A stretch of 64,000 nt of DNA, from assembly GCA_963932465.1 (NCBI GenBank), contig OZ010791.1:154859915-154923914 (forward strand). Direction: 5' to 3'. The notes below the pieces were generated by a model, which was not told the DNA's origin, ran no database searches, and saw only the letters and a program-made list of their open reading frames with translations. Below are positions 22,566-35,024 of this stretch, piece after piece. The translations under genes were made by a program, and so were the position numbers. Within the stretch, counting starts at the first letter, position 1. Each line of letters starts with the position of its first letter. This DNA is from Maratus speciosus (lineage: Eukaryota > Arthropoda > Arachnida > Araneae > Salticidae).

Positions 22566-23403
22566 GGGGCTATGCATATATAACGTTATCAATTTTTTTT
22601 ATCCTTTTGGACCCCTCCCCCCCCTTACGATATCATGCGTTATCATACCTCGAACACCCCCCCCCCCCCCGTAATGATATCGTTATCAATATCTGAAATC
22701 AAATTTCCATTTTTGGAACTTTTGTTTTTGTTTACAGTCATATATTGTTATACATTCAATTTTCGCATATTTTATTGATTCAAATGAAATTAAATCAATA
22801 AATTATAACTTTGTATGTGGAATAACTTTGTATCAAATAACACTTAAAAGAAATGGTTACTATTTAAAAGTATTTAATAATGGCTTTTTGTTACATAATG
22901 CATTCACAGTAATAATGTCTTCTTGCACTTGCCTCTCACGGGTGTTGGGGGGGGGGGGGGGGGCAGAACTTGTTATCAACAAAATGGGTGGACAATATTC
23001 TTTCTCATTTATTTTACTATAGTAAATACAACAAGCATCATTTCAAACATACTTCACAGTTGGTTTCTCGAACAGCAGATTATATAATCATACACATATG
23101 ACAGAAGAATACGAATGCAAAAAGTTGGGGGTATTCCATATTTTCGGATGAAATAATTTTATAATCATTTAATGATTTTAATAATAACTTTGTATTTCCA
23201 TAAAAATAGAGAACAGACTAAAAAATATATAACACACTATTTTGATCTAAAGAACAAGTTACAAATAAAAAGAGAAAGTTTTGGTTGGATCAAAAATGAT
23301 AACGATATCAAAAGAGTACCCCCCCCCCCTAGCGATATCTTAAGATATCATTTTCTAACCCCCCCTCCCCCCTAAAATGATAACGTTATATATGCACAGC
23401 CCC
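22566..23403 (-). mobile_element. MITE with TIR GGGGCTRTGCATATATAACG and 3-bp TSD, copy 2
   Basis: GGGGCTATGCATATATAACG at the left and CGTTATATATGCACAGCCCC at the right are inverted; ATA flanks both sides (22563-22565, 23404-23406). Compared with copy 1 the interior is inverted: GATAACGATATCAAAAGAGT lies at the right here and its complement at the left there. C and G runs and GATATC/GTTATC motifs lie near the ends. Its right end is only 7 bp from the next element. Confidence 0.87.
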
Positions 23404-23410
23404 ATATGTA

Positions 23411-24468
23411 CAGTCGTGGAAAAAAAAGTAAACACCCCCTACTAACTCCTCAACAAATTATCGTAGAAGAAAGTTACTGGTGCCGAACGATTGGAAATAA
23501 AGTCTACTTTTAAATGATATATATAAAATTTGCTTAGGGTGCCATCTACATATTAAAACGAACCATAACTTTGTTTTTTTTTTCAATAGGAGTACACAAT
23601 TCTGACAGCATAAATGAACTCTACACCCTTCAATTAGTCTAAAAACAAATTTTTATGCAATTCGTACCATAAGTTTCCGAGAAATTAATTATTTTAAAAC
23701 GAGCGTATTTTAAGGGCTGTATTTAAATTGAAGTTCGGTACTCGATTGTTACCCGAGAGAGCTTCTTTCTTGATCAAGGCACCTTAAACAGTCAATTAAG
23801 TCTGTTAGATTACATGATAGCTTAAGAAATTTCAAAATATTTAGCCACTTCTATCATAGACGGCCCCTTAAACCATCATTTTGCCGTTTTTTAAGCATAA
23901 TTTGAAAACTACTGGGAAGAAAAATGTGAAATTTTGGATTTCCATAAAGCGGGACTTAGTAAATCTGAATCCATCAAAAAAATTGTAGGTTGCAATTCAT
24001 AATTTTTTTTAATATTAATTTCATAATTCATATCAGAAAATTATAAAAATTGCAAATCCAACGTATTTATGTTTGGGTATAATATGTATTATTGCTACAC
24101 AAAAAATTAGAACATTAGGACCATAATTTCAGAAGTTATAAATAAAAGTATGAAAATGTAATTTAACATTAGAAGCACTAAATTTTGAATGTTTATAATT
24201 CAAAAACTTATCATTCAAATGACTTGAAATTTGGTGTCTAGGCATAGTTTGAACCAAAGATTTGAAATATTTCGTTAAAATTGGGTATTGCTATTGAAAA
24301 AAATGAAGTTTGGATTCGTTTTAATATGTAGATGGCCCCCTAAGCAAATTTTATGTATGTCATTTAAAAGAAGACTTTATTTCCAATTGTTCGGTAGCAG
24401 TAACTTTCGTCTATGATAATTTGTTGAGGAGTTAGTAGGGGGGGGTTACTTTTTTTCCCCCACGACTG
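23411..24468. mobile_element. Tc1/mariner-like non-autonomous element with long TIRs
   Basis: CAGTCGTGG at the left and CCACGACTG at the right begin arms of about 155 bp that stay well matched (for example CTCCTCAACAAATTATCGTA and its complement), flanked by TA at 23409-23410 and 24469-24470. The interior of roughly 740 bp has no transposase frame. TA target and CAGT start place it in Tc1/mariner. Confidence 0.88.
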
Positions 24469-24625
24469 TACATGGCTACATCACCTTCACGCAATGCAAA
24501 AAACCCAAACACTACAGCTCAAATCCTGCGTGTAGACCACATAAAAACTTTTCATATTAAGTCTGGCAGTGAAGAGTAGACTCAATAAAAGCATAAGTTA
24601 ACAAGATGTTTATTGATGTTGCATC

Positions 24626-24812
24626 AGTGTTGTCAGATTGGGGACTTTTTAAATTCAGATTATTTGACTTACCACTTTTTTAAAATAGTATAATTAGCCT
24701 TATTTTTCAGAATTTTTTAATCTATTTTTGAATAGGCCGAATATTTCTATTTAAAAAAAGCGGTGACAATCAACAATCTGGGGACAAAAAAGTCCCCAAT
24801 CTGGCAACACTG
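24626..24812. mobile_element. hAT-like MITE, 187 bp
   Basis: CAGTGTTGTCAGATTGGGGA and TCCCCAATCTGGCAACACTG are terminal inverted repeats, and TGTTGCAT is repeated exactly on both sides (24618-24625, 24813-24820). It is built like the 186-bp MITE at 6080-6265, and both share TTTAAATT and CACTTTTTT-type stretches, so they are probably one family. The exact duplication suggests a more recent insertion. Confidence 0.93.
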
Positions 24813-24820
24813 TGTTGCAT

Positions 24821-25583
24821 ACATGTTATCAGCCATTAGGCTGGTTAGATATTTAAAAGCAGTGAGGTGTCACTTTTACATAATACAATTTTGTAAGGAT
24901 CTTCTGCCACGAAACAGCCGTGTATTTGAGTTTTGCTCAATTGACATACATCAGTAAAAGACGCCAACCTTTCACCAAAAATATAAAAATAAGACACAAT
25001 TTGGCGAAAAATGAAAAACTTCAGTAAAAGAAATCTGGTGATATATATATATATTATTATTTCATCAAACAATATAATAATTTTCAATAAGTCATTAAAT
25101 CATTTAGATTGAGTAGGTCTCTTCTGTTGCTTCTGTAATCAACTGACAAATTGAATTATTCTTTTTGATTTATGAAATAGTTTTCTTAAAATGAAATTAC
25201 AAGTTATCTATTATTGCTTAACGGATACGTGAAATGTGTTATTTATGAGATACAAAATTAATATTATATCACAGGGAAATCAAATGCTTTTATATACAAA
25301 ATATGCAATGGTTGCTAAATAATTTGCAATACATTTCTCTGCCTTTTATTAAGATTTAAAATGAAATTACAAAAAGAAAGAATGTTTAATGATAGAAAAT
25401 GGATTCTTTTCAGAAGAAAACGAGTGTTTGATTAAAATAGCTATGTAGTTTAATAATTAATGTTTCCTACGGAACTTAAGACAATTATATGTGATTGACA
25501 TCACACGACTATCCCTTTTTTTAAGTAAACTAATTTTTAATTCAAAGTTGTAAAGTTGACATTTAAATTTTGAGATATTATTA
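24821..25583. other. Unassigned A+T-rich stretch
   Basis: No gene, TIR or tandem array recognised. Small frames at 24763-25087 overlap on opposite strands and match no family I know. Confidence 0.4.
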
Positions 25584-25764
25584 CAGTAGACTCCCTCAAA
25601 TCTGAACTCTAAGGCGCATCCCACACTAATGCTGCGTTTACACTATGGCTTATCAGGTCTACAAGGTCTGCGAGGTCTGCCAGGCGTGGGTTTAGCCGGG
25701 TTTAGGAGGGTCTGCGTGGTCTGCGAGGCTTGGTCTCTGTGGTCTAGGCCTTGGCTTTAAAATA

Positions 25765-25900
25765 CTAGACCCAACCAATCAGCGTGCTTCATTTTTTGTG
25801 TATTCCGCCATTTTAAAAGATCGAAGAAGCAGACGACAGCTTATGATTTTAAAGATTATTTGAAATTAATAAGGGATTTACAAATTAAAGGTATGTAATG
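25765..25900 (+). promoter_or_regulatory. Promoter-like region and first splice donor of the inner element
   Basis: A perfect CCAATCAG box near 25776 is followed by CCGCCATTTTAAAAGA near 25806, a YY1-type element often found at start sites. About 80 bp later AAAGGTATGT (near 25887) matches a 5' splice site. There is no TATA box. This arrangement would give a short non-coding first exon. Confidence 0.35.
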
Positions 25901-26364
25901 GTTTTTCAGATGTTTTTAACATTTCTTTACATTGTTTCATAACTGTAGAAGTTTCTTTTATAAAGCTATACAATCGTAAGTTACTACTTTCATGTATTTA
26001 CATACTACGCTACTAAAATTTGTTAACTATGTTACGTTTTAATATTACCAAACTCTATAAAACGATGTATTCGTAAATTCTTTAATTTGCATCTTCCTGC
26101 ATTTACATACAACGCTGCCTATGCATTTGTTAATAGATAATTATGTTCCTCATTTCCAAATTCTTTAAAATTAACCTGGTTTCATATGCATGAATTTAAA
26201 AACAAATTTGATAGTATATGAATACAAATTAATATAATACGGTCATCATTCTATTATAATGTACGGTAATGCCTTTTTTTGAATAAATAGTTTCATTTCC
26301 TTCAGGTATTTATTTGATATTCTATTTCAATGCATTTTTAGTACTGACAATTTTTAAATTTATC

Positions 26365-27523
26365 CTAAACTAGCAACAAATTTTTAACCATAGAATTAAT
26401 TTTGAATTAGCTCCAAAGTTTTCTCTATTATTTTTATATAATTGACTGATCATAGCAAACTCTGCATACATCATTTACATTATTATTAATCAGTTTTAAA
26501 TGTGTTAATTTTTACAATGATACGGTACTATCTAAAGTAATATGAAGACTTTGAATTGTATTTAGCTTCTTATCCTCCCCTAAAAAAATTCTAATGGCAC
26601 ATAAAATTTAACTTTTTTTTTTTAATTGAACAAACTTGTTTTTAAATAAATTTTTTACTTGTAATTATTATTAATAATTTATAAACCATCCCTTATTCTT
26701 TTTAAAATTTTATGTTTATCTTTCTGAAGTTTTCTTTAATAATTAATCAGTAGTAGTACATTAAAACTGTAAAATCTAGAACATGAATTTTTTCTCTCCA
26801 CTTCCCCACAAGAGATGATTTACGATTGAAAAGTTCGTAAATTATTATTTTTTTTTTTTTTTCAGAAAGAGTTTGAAAACTTTCAAACCTATAAAAGTTA
26901 TACTAGAAGTAGAGATTAGAATCTGCTGGTGCCAAGATAAATACTAAACTAGCAACAAATTTTTAACCATAGAATTAATTTTGAATTAGCTCCAAAGTTT
27001 TCTCTATTATTTTTATATAATTGACTGATCATAGCAAACTCTGCATACATCATTTACATTATTATTAATCAATTTTAAATGTGTTAATTTTTACAATGAT
27101 ACGGTACTATCTAAAGTAATATGAAGACTTTGAATTGTATTTAGCTTCTTATCCTCCCCCTAAAAAAATTCTAATGGCACATAAAATTTAACTTTTTTTT
27201 AAAATTGAACAAACTTGTTTTTAAATAAATTTTTTACTTGTAATTATTATTAATAATTTATAAACCATCCCTTATTCTTTTTAAAATTTTATGTTTATCT
27301 TTCTGAAGTTTTCTTTAATAATTAATCAGTAGTAGTACATTAAAACTGTAAAATCTAGAACATGAATTTTTTCTCTCCACTTCCCCACAAGAGATGATTT
27401 ACGATTGAAAAGTTCGTAAATTATTATTATTTTTTTTTTTTTCAGAAAGAGTTTGAAAACTTTCAAACCTATAAAAGTTATACTAGAAGTAGAGATTAGA
27501 ATCTGCTGGTGCCAAGATAAATA
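26365..27523 (+). repeat. Tandem duplication, 2 x ~579 bp
   Basis: CTAAACTAGCAACAAATTTT begins at 26365 and again at 26944, and the two copies stay near-identical to GGTGCCAAGATAAATAC (ending near 26943 and 27523). Differences are limited to homopolymer lengths and a few bases. Each copy ends with TTTTTTTTTTTTCAG and an exon-like stretch. A recent duplication or an assembly artefact would look the same. Confidence 0.9.
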
Positions 27524-27584
27524 CATATTTTACCAAGTTTGCTCTCAGGATATCGCAGGTGTGTAGTCTTTTATAATAAGTGAC

Positions 27585-28373
27585 TACCATTTGTGATCTT
27601 CTGCAAGAAAGTGGATTGTCTGATGCTCTTGGACTATGTGCTGTTTTGTTGTTTTCCCTTAAAATTCATCAATCAGGAACTGTTGTATAAATAAAGTATT
27701 ACTAACTTGTATGACTAACTGTAAGTATGTAGTTTTTTTATATATTTATTTTCTGTTGCTTAGAACGAGGGATTTTGAAATGTATTCTACATTGTTTTTG
27801 TTGTTTTTATTAGTTTATTATAGTCTTTTTTTTCTATTTATTTACATTGCAGGATGTTTTCAATGGGACATTTTCAACAGTTATGCGAATGTTTGTCGAT
27901 TGCCTGTTGACCCGACTTTTACATGAGATTTGCATGCTTTTTTTGAAGATATGAATCTTCAATAATATTTGTGTATGATGATTGTAAGTCAGTCATTTTT
28001 CTCAAAAGTACATGTTCTGTATTTTATTTATCATTGTTTTATCTTTTATTATAACGTCATTTTTCTCACAAAATCAATCTGTATCTAAGAAAATTTTATT
28101 CTCAATACAATATTTATTATTTAATTCCTTTTATTCTTTAATCAATGTTTTCTTTGCATTAGTTTTTTAATTTATAAAATGGCGTTAAATGATCAATTAA
28201 AAAATGTAGTATATGTAAACTATGTTTTATATAAACATCGAGTATATGAGTATTCTGTTAGCGGGAAGCAGTTAACCTCTCCCTCCCTCCCTATACACAC
28301 TTTTCAAGGATTTGATATTGCAAAAAATGTGTCGCTCAGACTTAAAAAAATTCAGAAATTACACGAAAGATAG
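27585..28373 (+). pseudogene. Possible exons of the inner element's gene
   Basis: A short open stretch, VTTICDLLQESGLSDALGLC and onward, starts near 27580 and ends at a TAA near 27690. AACTGTAAGTATG near 27718 matches a 5' splice site, and TTTATTTACATTGCAG ending at 27852 matches a 3' splice site about 130 bp later, followed by 34 open codons. Farther on, a 64-codon frame at 28179-28373 (MALNDQLKNVVYVNYVLYKH and onward) starts in a reasonable context. I recognise no domain in any of them. The composition is less simple than in surrounding chance frames, but this is weak support. Confidence 0.2.
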
Positions 28374-29019
28374 AATAACTTATCAGATTTGTCTAAAATA
28401 AGATCACAGTGTTAAATAAGCAATTTAAGCACAGTAATTAATTAGTAATAATGTATATATTTGAGAATATGGTTATGTATATTGCTTCGTAGCTGTGAAC
28501 TATGATCAAATGATACCTCTTCCATTTCTAAAATTTTTTTTAAATGGTACACCTGGATAATTTTAATTTAATATCAGCTTAATAATTATTAAACTGCATA
28601 TATTTTATTTAATATTATTAATATTGAAATAATATAAAATGTATTATCTATGATAGTATCATGGTTTTTATTTGTTTAATAATTGTTAAGCTGCATATGT
28701 AATAATCTAATGCATTTGATTTAATATTTGTTAATGTTGAACTAATCTAAAATGTATTACTATTATTATCAATGTTGTTGTTGGGTTTTTTTTTTTTTTT
28801 TTTTTTTTTTTTTGTGATTTGGGTTGTTTATTTACAATTCTTTGAAGTGATATGAATTATTTATTTCATTAGTATAAGTTATTGAAATTATCAGGAGCAT
28901 ATGGTGTATTTTAGAATTTAATTAAAATGTGTCAACATTGTAATTTTTATAAAGCTCTGAGCTGGAAAATAAAATAAGTGATATTGTTTGTTTCGCTCAG
29001 TCAGTGTTTATAATTTATT

Positions 29020-29422
29020 GGGTCATTCGATGGTAACTTACGTTACATTTGGAACAATTTACTTCAGTAATTTTAGTAATAAAAGACCAAAAAAAAAAAT
29101 CACAATGCAAAGTTGACATGATTCGTTTATTAAACCTATTCAAAGATAAATTTAGATGATAATGGCCTAATTTTAGTGTTTTTTCTTGAACTCTGCCAGT
29201 TATATTTATTATGGTAACTGACATTACTGAAAAAGTAACGTAAGTTGCCATAAAAAATATAATTTTCATTTTCTAGGCAATTTTTATCCAAATTGGCCTT
29301 TTGGATAGGTTTAATTAACAAATCATGTCAACTTTACATTTGAAAATTTTTTAGTGTTATATTACTGAAATTACTGCTGTAAATTGTTTTAAATTATAAT
29401 GTAAGTTACCATGGAATGACCT
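29020..29422. mobile_element. Long-TIR MITE with GGTCATTC ends
   Basis: GGTCATTCGATGGTAACTTA at the left and GTAAGTTACCATGGAATGAC at the right are inverted; the arms continue inward (AAAGTTGACATGATT left, AATCATGTCAACTTT right; TAAACCTATTC left, GATAGGTTTAA right). Most of the element can therefore fold back. TA dinucleotides lie 2 bp outside the ends, so a TA target is possible. The minus-strand frames inside are translations of the arms. Confidence 0.75.
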
Positions 29423-30572
29423 TAGTATTCAACGACAATCAAAATTGGAATTAATACCTATCCGGTGCCATAAAATGCTATAATTTGAAATAAGTCTTCT
29501 AAATTTTTGCGTCAAAGTTCATTCAACAACAACAACAAAAAAAAAATCTGAAGCCATGCTTTTATGATTTTTACGCTTTTAGATTTCGCTCACAGAATTT
29601 ACATTTTTCCTATAATATATTTTTTAAGTAAGCTGCAACTTCATACTTTATTTTAAATATGAATTAACTAAGAAATTGTGAGCATAGCAAGTAAAAGTTT
29701 TTAAATGTGTTTCTTTTAGCTCAAAAGATTAGTTTTGAGATGTTAATGATAATATTCATAGCTGCTGAATCAGAATTTAGTTCAAAAGCGTTTTGAGAAA
29801 TTTAAATGACCATAGGTATAAAATTTATCACTTGTATGGTTTGGTTATTTTATTTAGTTGTAATTAATGCAGTTTATAAATATAACATAAGGAAAGTAAT
29901 GATGTTTATTAGTAAAACATATTGCACATTAGCTGCGTTTGGTTGTTCCCCCCCCCCCCTGCTTTTTTTGGAAAAATAACCTTTATGTATAGTGCGTAAT
30001 ATAAATAAGTGTGTTTTATTGAATTCTTCCACGTCTGGAAAGCATATTCTCTTATTTTTTCTATTTAAATTATTCTACACTGACTATTACTCATGCTGGT
30101 TAAGCTATTTAATACTTATATTTAACTTCTGAGTATTTTTGGTACTTTTATGTTACTCGTGTACAAATCTTTCCAATAACAGCTTTTTTTTTTTACACAC
30201 AGGAAAATTAGAAACAATATTTTAATGATATATTTTTTTTCTGCAATTGAATCGAAATGAGTGAAAGGCATGTATTTAAATGTGACATATGTATTAGAAT
30301 GAAATGAGTGAATGGTTTATATTTAAAATTTAATGAATGCAATGCAAATGATGAGAAAGGAAAAATATTTGTTGATTTATCGTCTGTGCCGACTAACAGA
30401 AAAGTACTATATTTTAAAATTATTTTTTATATTACTATGCAAATCGTGAAATGAAGAGTTTTAATGTTATTAATAATTAATGTTATTTTGATTTCTGGTT
30501 CGAAATTTTAAGTTTATTTATTAATTATACTATGTTAACTCTCATGGAAAGATGCTTGCAAACTAATATTAA

Positions 30573-30890
30573 ACCAATGGCAACTTTACAAATTTCTCGT
30601 TTGCTTTTGAATATTTTTAAATAATTTTTCTGTTTTGCATAGGACATGTCTAATTGGGTATCTTTTTGCCCTTTATTTCAGGTGCAGTTTTTCAGAGGAA
30701 AATTTCAGTTTCAGAACTTGTTTCAAAATTAAAAGTGTCCTCAGAAGAAAAAAGAAACTGCAACCAAAGAAATAAAAAGTAAACATATTTGGTTGGACAT
30801 CAGGTTCAGGTTACCCAGGCCAAAAGAAAAAAAAAAGTATTGAAATGCAAATAAGAATTTTGAAAAGAAAATTACCATTGGTTTAACATT
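30573..30890. mobile_element. Decayed fold-back element of the GGCTCCTGTCCCTG family
   Basis: ACAAATTTCTCGTTTGCTTT with ATTTTTAAATAATTTT at the left, AAAGTGTCCTCAGAAGAAA in the middle and TTGAAATGCAAATAAGAAT at the right follow the order of the fold-back at 59520 and resemble the 63638 copy (AAAGTGTCCTCATAAGAAA). The outer termini are lost. Confidence 0.5.
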
Positions 30891-31146
30891 TAGTTTCAGT
30901 GTTCTCGTGTTACTACTAGAGATGAGAGATATGGGCTTGGGCTACATTTTTGTACCATTCTTCGAGCTCGGGTGAGCCCGAACTTATTCATTCTGAAATT
31001 AACAATTTTATTTATTCTCGTACAGAAAAAATAAAACTTTTTTCCCCTTAAAAATTACTTATTCCATTTCAAGTCATTTTAATGTTATTTTTATTGAAAT
31101 GAAAGGGAAACAGAAATAGTGTTTTTTAAGCTCTTTTTAGATGTGT

Positions 31147-32103
31147 TTGTAACTATATAAATACGTAGCACCTATAGTCTTCATCTGGTTTGTCCATCTG
31201 TCCGCATATAACAGCGCAAAAAATACCCAACCAAATGGTTTGAAATTTAATATATATATAATCGTTGCAGAATTTTGTCTAGTCATTTCAAATTTTAAGA
31301 AAATCAAATCAAAACTTAAAAAGATATTAATAAAAATTTTCTTCATTCTATTAAATCCTATCATACATAATTAATTCAATGATATCCCATGACATGTAAT
31401 GATTCTAGGTTGCCATGTTGATTACGTCATATTTAAGATGGAATCCTATTATTTCCGTATTACTGAATTTAATACAGTAGAAGATCTTTATAACGCAATT
31501 CTATATAATGCAATTCTCCATATAACGCACAACTTCTGAGATGTAAACAAAGATTTTTGCAGTTAAAAAGCTCCTGCACTTTCACATTGTAAAATATTGC
31601 TACTCTCTAGAGGACTAAATTTGATACATTAGTTCAACTTTATCTTCTAATTTAAGACCTTTTTTACTCAAAAAAATGCTATTATTACAATGAACATTTT
31701 TGAAAATGTCTAATATAAGGGATGGTTGTGTCAGTTATATTTGGATCATGTTTATAGACTAAATTTAACAATGTCTGACCTATATTATGCAAAAATTTAT
31801 AATTTGGATAACTCTTGGTAACAAGGAATGCAGTATAAAGATATTCTGATGTATTTTGATGTGTTTCAGACATATATGGCCATGTTTACAAGGTGAATTT
31901 AATGATGTGATCCATATAACGCACAACCTTGCGTTTTTACATTTGCATTATAAAGATCTACGTATATAGAATCAAAATAAATTTTGTATTCATGCATTTT
32001 TGCATAAAACTGCAACAGCTATTGCACCAAGATCTGAATATTTATAAAACTAGTTATAGTATGAACGCATGTCTCATTTGCCGTACAATTTCTAACTTGT
32101 TTA
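31147..32103 (+). repeat. Repeat family F, copy 2, with nested MITE
   Basis: Shares with copy 1 (21650) TATAAATACGTAGCACCTA, CGCATATAACAGCGCAAAAA, AATGGTTTGAAATTTAATAT and TTTGTATTCATGC. The TCTGTC run is short here. It is interrupted at 31475-31962. Confidence 0.65.
31475..31962. mobile_element. pogo-like MITE, 488 bp
   Basis: CAGTAGAAGATCTTTATAAC at the left pairs with ATTATAAAGATCTACG at the right, flanked by TA (31473-31474, 31963-31964). Family F copy 1 near 21955 shows the uninterrupted GAATTTGATATATGG. ATATAACGCA motifs repeat near both ends. No coding capacity. Confidence 0.85.
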
Positions 32104-33832
32104 AATTTAGTATGAGTTTTGACTTCCCTGAAAGCAGTTTTGTCAGCCATACAATAAGTTTCTCTTATTTATGAGAAGTAAATATACAATACTCTATATA
32201 CATTCTTGTAATATTTTTAGAAATTTTGATGTGTAAACAATAAAGGTTTTTTTTTAAATAGGATCACTTGCATTTTGTATGTCTTCAATCTACTGATATT
32301 CTTAGCAGTTTGAATTAGACTTATTTCTTTTTGTCTCACTAAATATTATTTACTAATTTATGTATTCTTTATTTCAATTAATGGACTGAAATTTTCTTTC
32401 TTTCCCTTTTTTTTAGGTATGTCAAGAACATGCTTTTTGATTTTGATGCACTACTTATTACTTCTTAATTATTATACCAACTGAAAGTTATTAAATGATT
32501 ATCTCGCTTCTTTCCAAGAAACTGTCTTAATAGTTCACAATTTAGCTTGTTACACAGTTTATTTTTACTTAGTTTTTACTAATGCTTCATCTTCCTTTCT
32601 GATTTGAAATATAAATACCTGTTTCTTCAGATCAATAAAGTTTTCTGCAAAACATTGTCATCATCATAGACCATTATGATACATATTAATATTGTTTCAT
32701 GTATTATACGTAGTAATCATTATATTCAATAATAAATTTTGTTATGTAATAATATTTATAATATAAAGAAATTTTATTTTGTTTCTGTAACTTGTACTTT
32801 CAAATAAAAGAAATTTATTAAAAATTTGTTGTCTTTTATTTGACTATATATTTTTATTATAAATGGTATTTCAGGTATTTACTTGTTTTGTCTATCATGT
32901 AAACCTTGATTTAAGAATTGTTTTTAATTATCTATTTATTTAAAAAAAATGGCTAAGATAAAAAATGAGAAAAACACTTTCAACATGGTTGAAAAGTGTT
33001 TATGAATTCAGTTTGTCCTTACCTGTAAATATACTGGGATTGCATTGTAATTATTAAATGCTAATGATGTTCGCTATAGAGGGTGCTATTTAAATGTGAA
33101 ATTCAATAAATATAATGCATCAAAAAGTGTTATGGGGACAAAAAGTGCTGAAAATGCATTTTTACTGAGTTACATGTTTTTAAATGGCACATTTAGATAT
33201 TTCATTTCATTGTATGAAAATATTAAATTTCTTAATGTTGTACTGTTGGAGAGTGATTCATAATCTATGCCTAATTTTTCATAATTTGTGTATATTCCTT
33301 ATACCAGTGGCGCAGTCAGTATCCTTATTTGTAAGTGGTTTTGGAGAATTATTACTCCTTGTGTGATACAATATGTGACTAATGAAAAGCAAAAACAAAC
33401 ATAATAAGTTTAGCATTTATGTGTTTAAAGGTTTCATAGAAAAGCTTCTTTAATGGGAAAAAAAAGAAGAGTGTGGGAAAGAAAAATAGCAGTAATATAT
33501 ATGTAGAACTTAGCACATTACCCTTACACATTAATAACACACTGATAATTACTCCTTACATTAGCCATATTGCTCTTAACTTTTGCTTTCATTTAATTTG
33601 TGTTGAAATAGAGGTTCTTTTTATAAAACCTTGAAACAAACGATAAACATTTTATGCTGCTTATGCTTTTCTTTGATTTTTACACATTTTTATCTTAATA
33701 TAAGGTATTTTCAATACAACTTATTAGTTTTTTAAATACTGTGGGAGGAATTTTGAAATGTCACCTTCTTTTGCTGCTGCAGTGTTTATACAAATCTACA
33801 TTTTTTGACCGATTTGCATGAAACTTAATATA
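32104..33832. other. Inner-element interior without recognised features
   Basis: A+T-rich, no long frame. A hairpin AACACTTTCAAC / GTTGAAAAGTGTT at about 32974-33001, followed by GAATTCAGTTTGTCC, is the head of a family G relative. TACCAGTGGCGCAGTC near 33302 resembles a hAT end but has no partner. Confidence 0.4.
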
Positions 33833-34249
33833 AGCGTTGTGCATATATAAAATTATCATTTTAATGTGTGTGGGAGGGGGGGGGGGACCTGACGTTTAAT
33901 TGTCATAAGATATTTTTGGGGAAAGATTTTTTTTTTTAATCCAAACGATATTTTTTGTTTTAGTGCTTTAATTTTTTCTTTACATCAAAATAGTCTTATA
34001 CCTTTTTAAATAGTAAGTGCCCCTTTTAGATGTTAATTGATATACAGTTGTTTAAATGTAAAATCATATCTTTATGCAAACGCAAACATATAAAAATAAA
34101 AAGGATTTTTAAACATTGATGATGATTTCATTAAGGTGGGGGGTTGGGGGAGGGGGGATGGTCGAGGAATGATAACGTATGATATTGTAAGTGATGGGGT
34201 GGGGACTAAAATTACCCAAATGTTGATAACATTATATATGTACAACACC
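33833..34249 (+). mobile_element. MITE with GTTGTGCATATATAA ends and 3-bp TSD, copy 3
   Basis: AGCGTTGTGCATATATAAAA at the left and TTATATATGTACAACACC at the right are diverged versions of the ends at 13191 and 22566, with ATA on both sides (33830-33832, 34250-34252). At 417 bp it is about half the length of the others, an internally deleted and more diverged copy. G runs and GATAACGTATGATATTGTAA are retained. Confidence 0.75.
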
Positions 34250-35024
34250 ATACAATAGTTTTAGAATGGGAGTAAAATTATTGCAAATTTAAAACAATTA
34301 TCAGATTTCTCAGCCCTATTTTGAACCATCTGCTATAGTTTATAATTAAAAAAAAAATGTTATTTAATTTTTTAATGCAACTTTTTCTTTCATATTGCCA
34401 CAAAAAGAAAATGGGTATGAGCATTATTTTTATAAATCAATTAAAAATCAGACTCACTATGGCATCATTTTGAACAGATAATGCACATTTTTCATATATA
34501 ATTTTTTAAGCCTTTACTATAAGTGTTACCATAGTACCTTTATTTAAATGTAACATCACGACTAAAAGCATATAGAAAATGGCATCATTTTCATGTAATC
34601 ATTGTAGATTTAATTTTCACAAGCGATAATGTAAGTTTCCATTTTAAAATATTGTTTTATCATCAGGTGAGGACACTTGCTCTTCTGAAATTAATGTCCA
34701 TTATCTATAAAGTAAAAGCTTTATTTTCAATCTGTCCAAAAGTAAAATTTCATGAAATGTTACATTTAGTTCTTTTTTTTTTTCCAGTATTGTCAGGGAA
34801 ATGAAATATTTTCTGTTACATGTGCCAAAGACATTCTGTATTCTACCTTATAAAACAGCGGGAATTACTATTATTGTGTCAAAGTAATTAATTTTTTCCT
34901 CATTGTCGTTTTAAAGATTTATTGCTCAGAAGGTAGTGTCACAGATGACAATAATATAAATAATGAGACAGGCAGTTAACTGTTGCACCAGAGAGTGGTG
35001 TTGCCTTAGCAACATCATACGCTC

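Noticed and set aside
33302..33320. hAT terminus CAGTGGCGCAGTC
   Set aside because: No inverted partner or 8-bp duplication was found within several kilobases.
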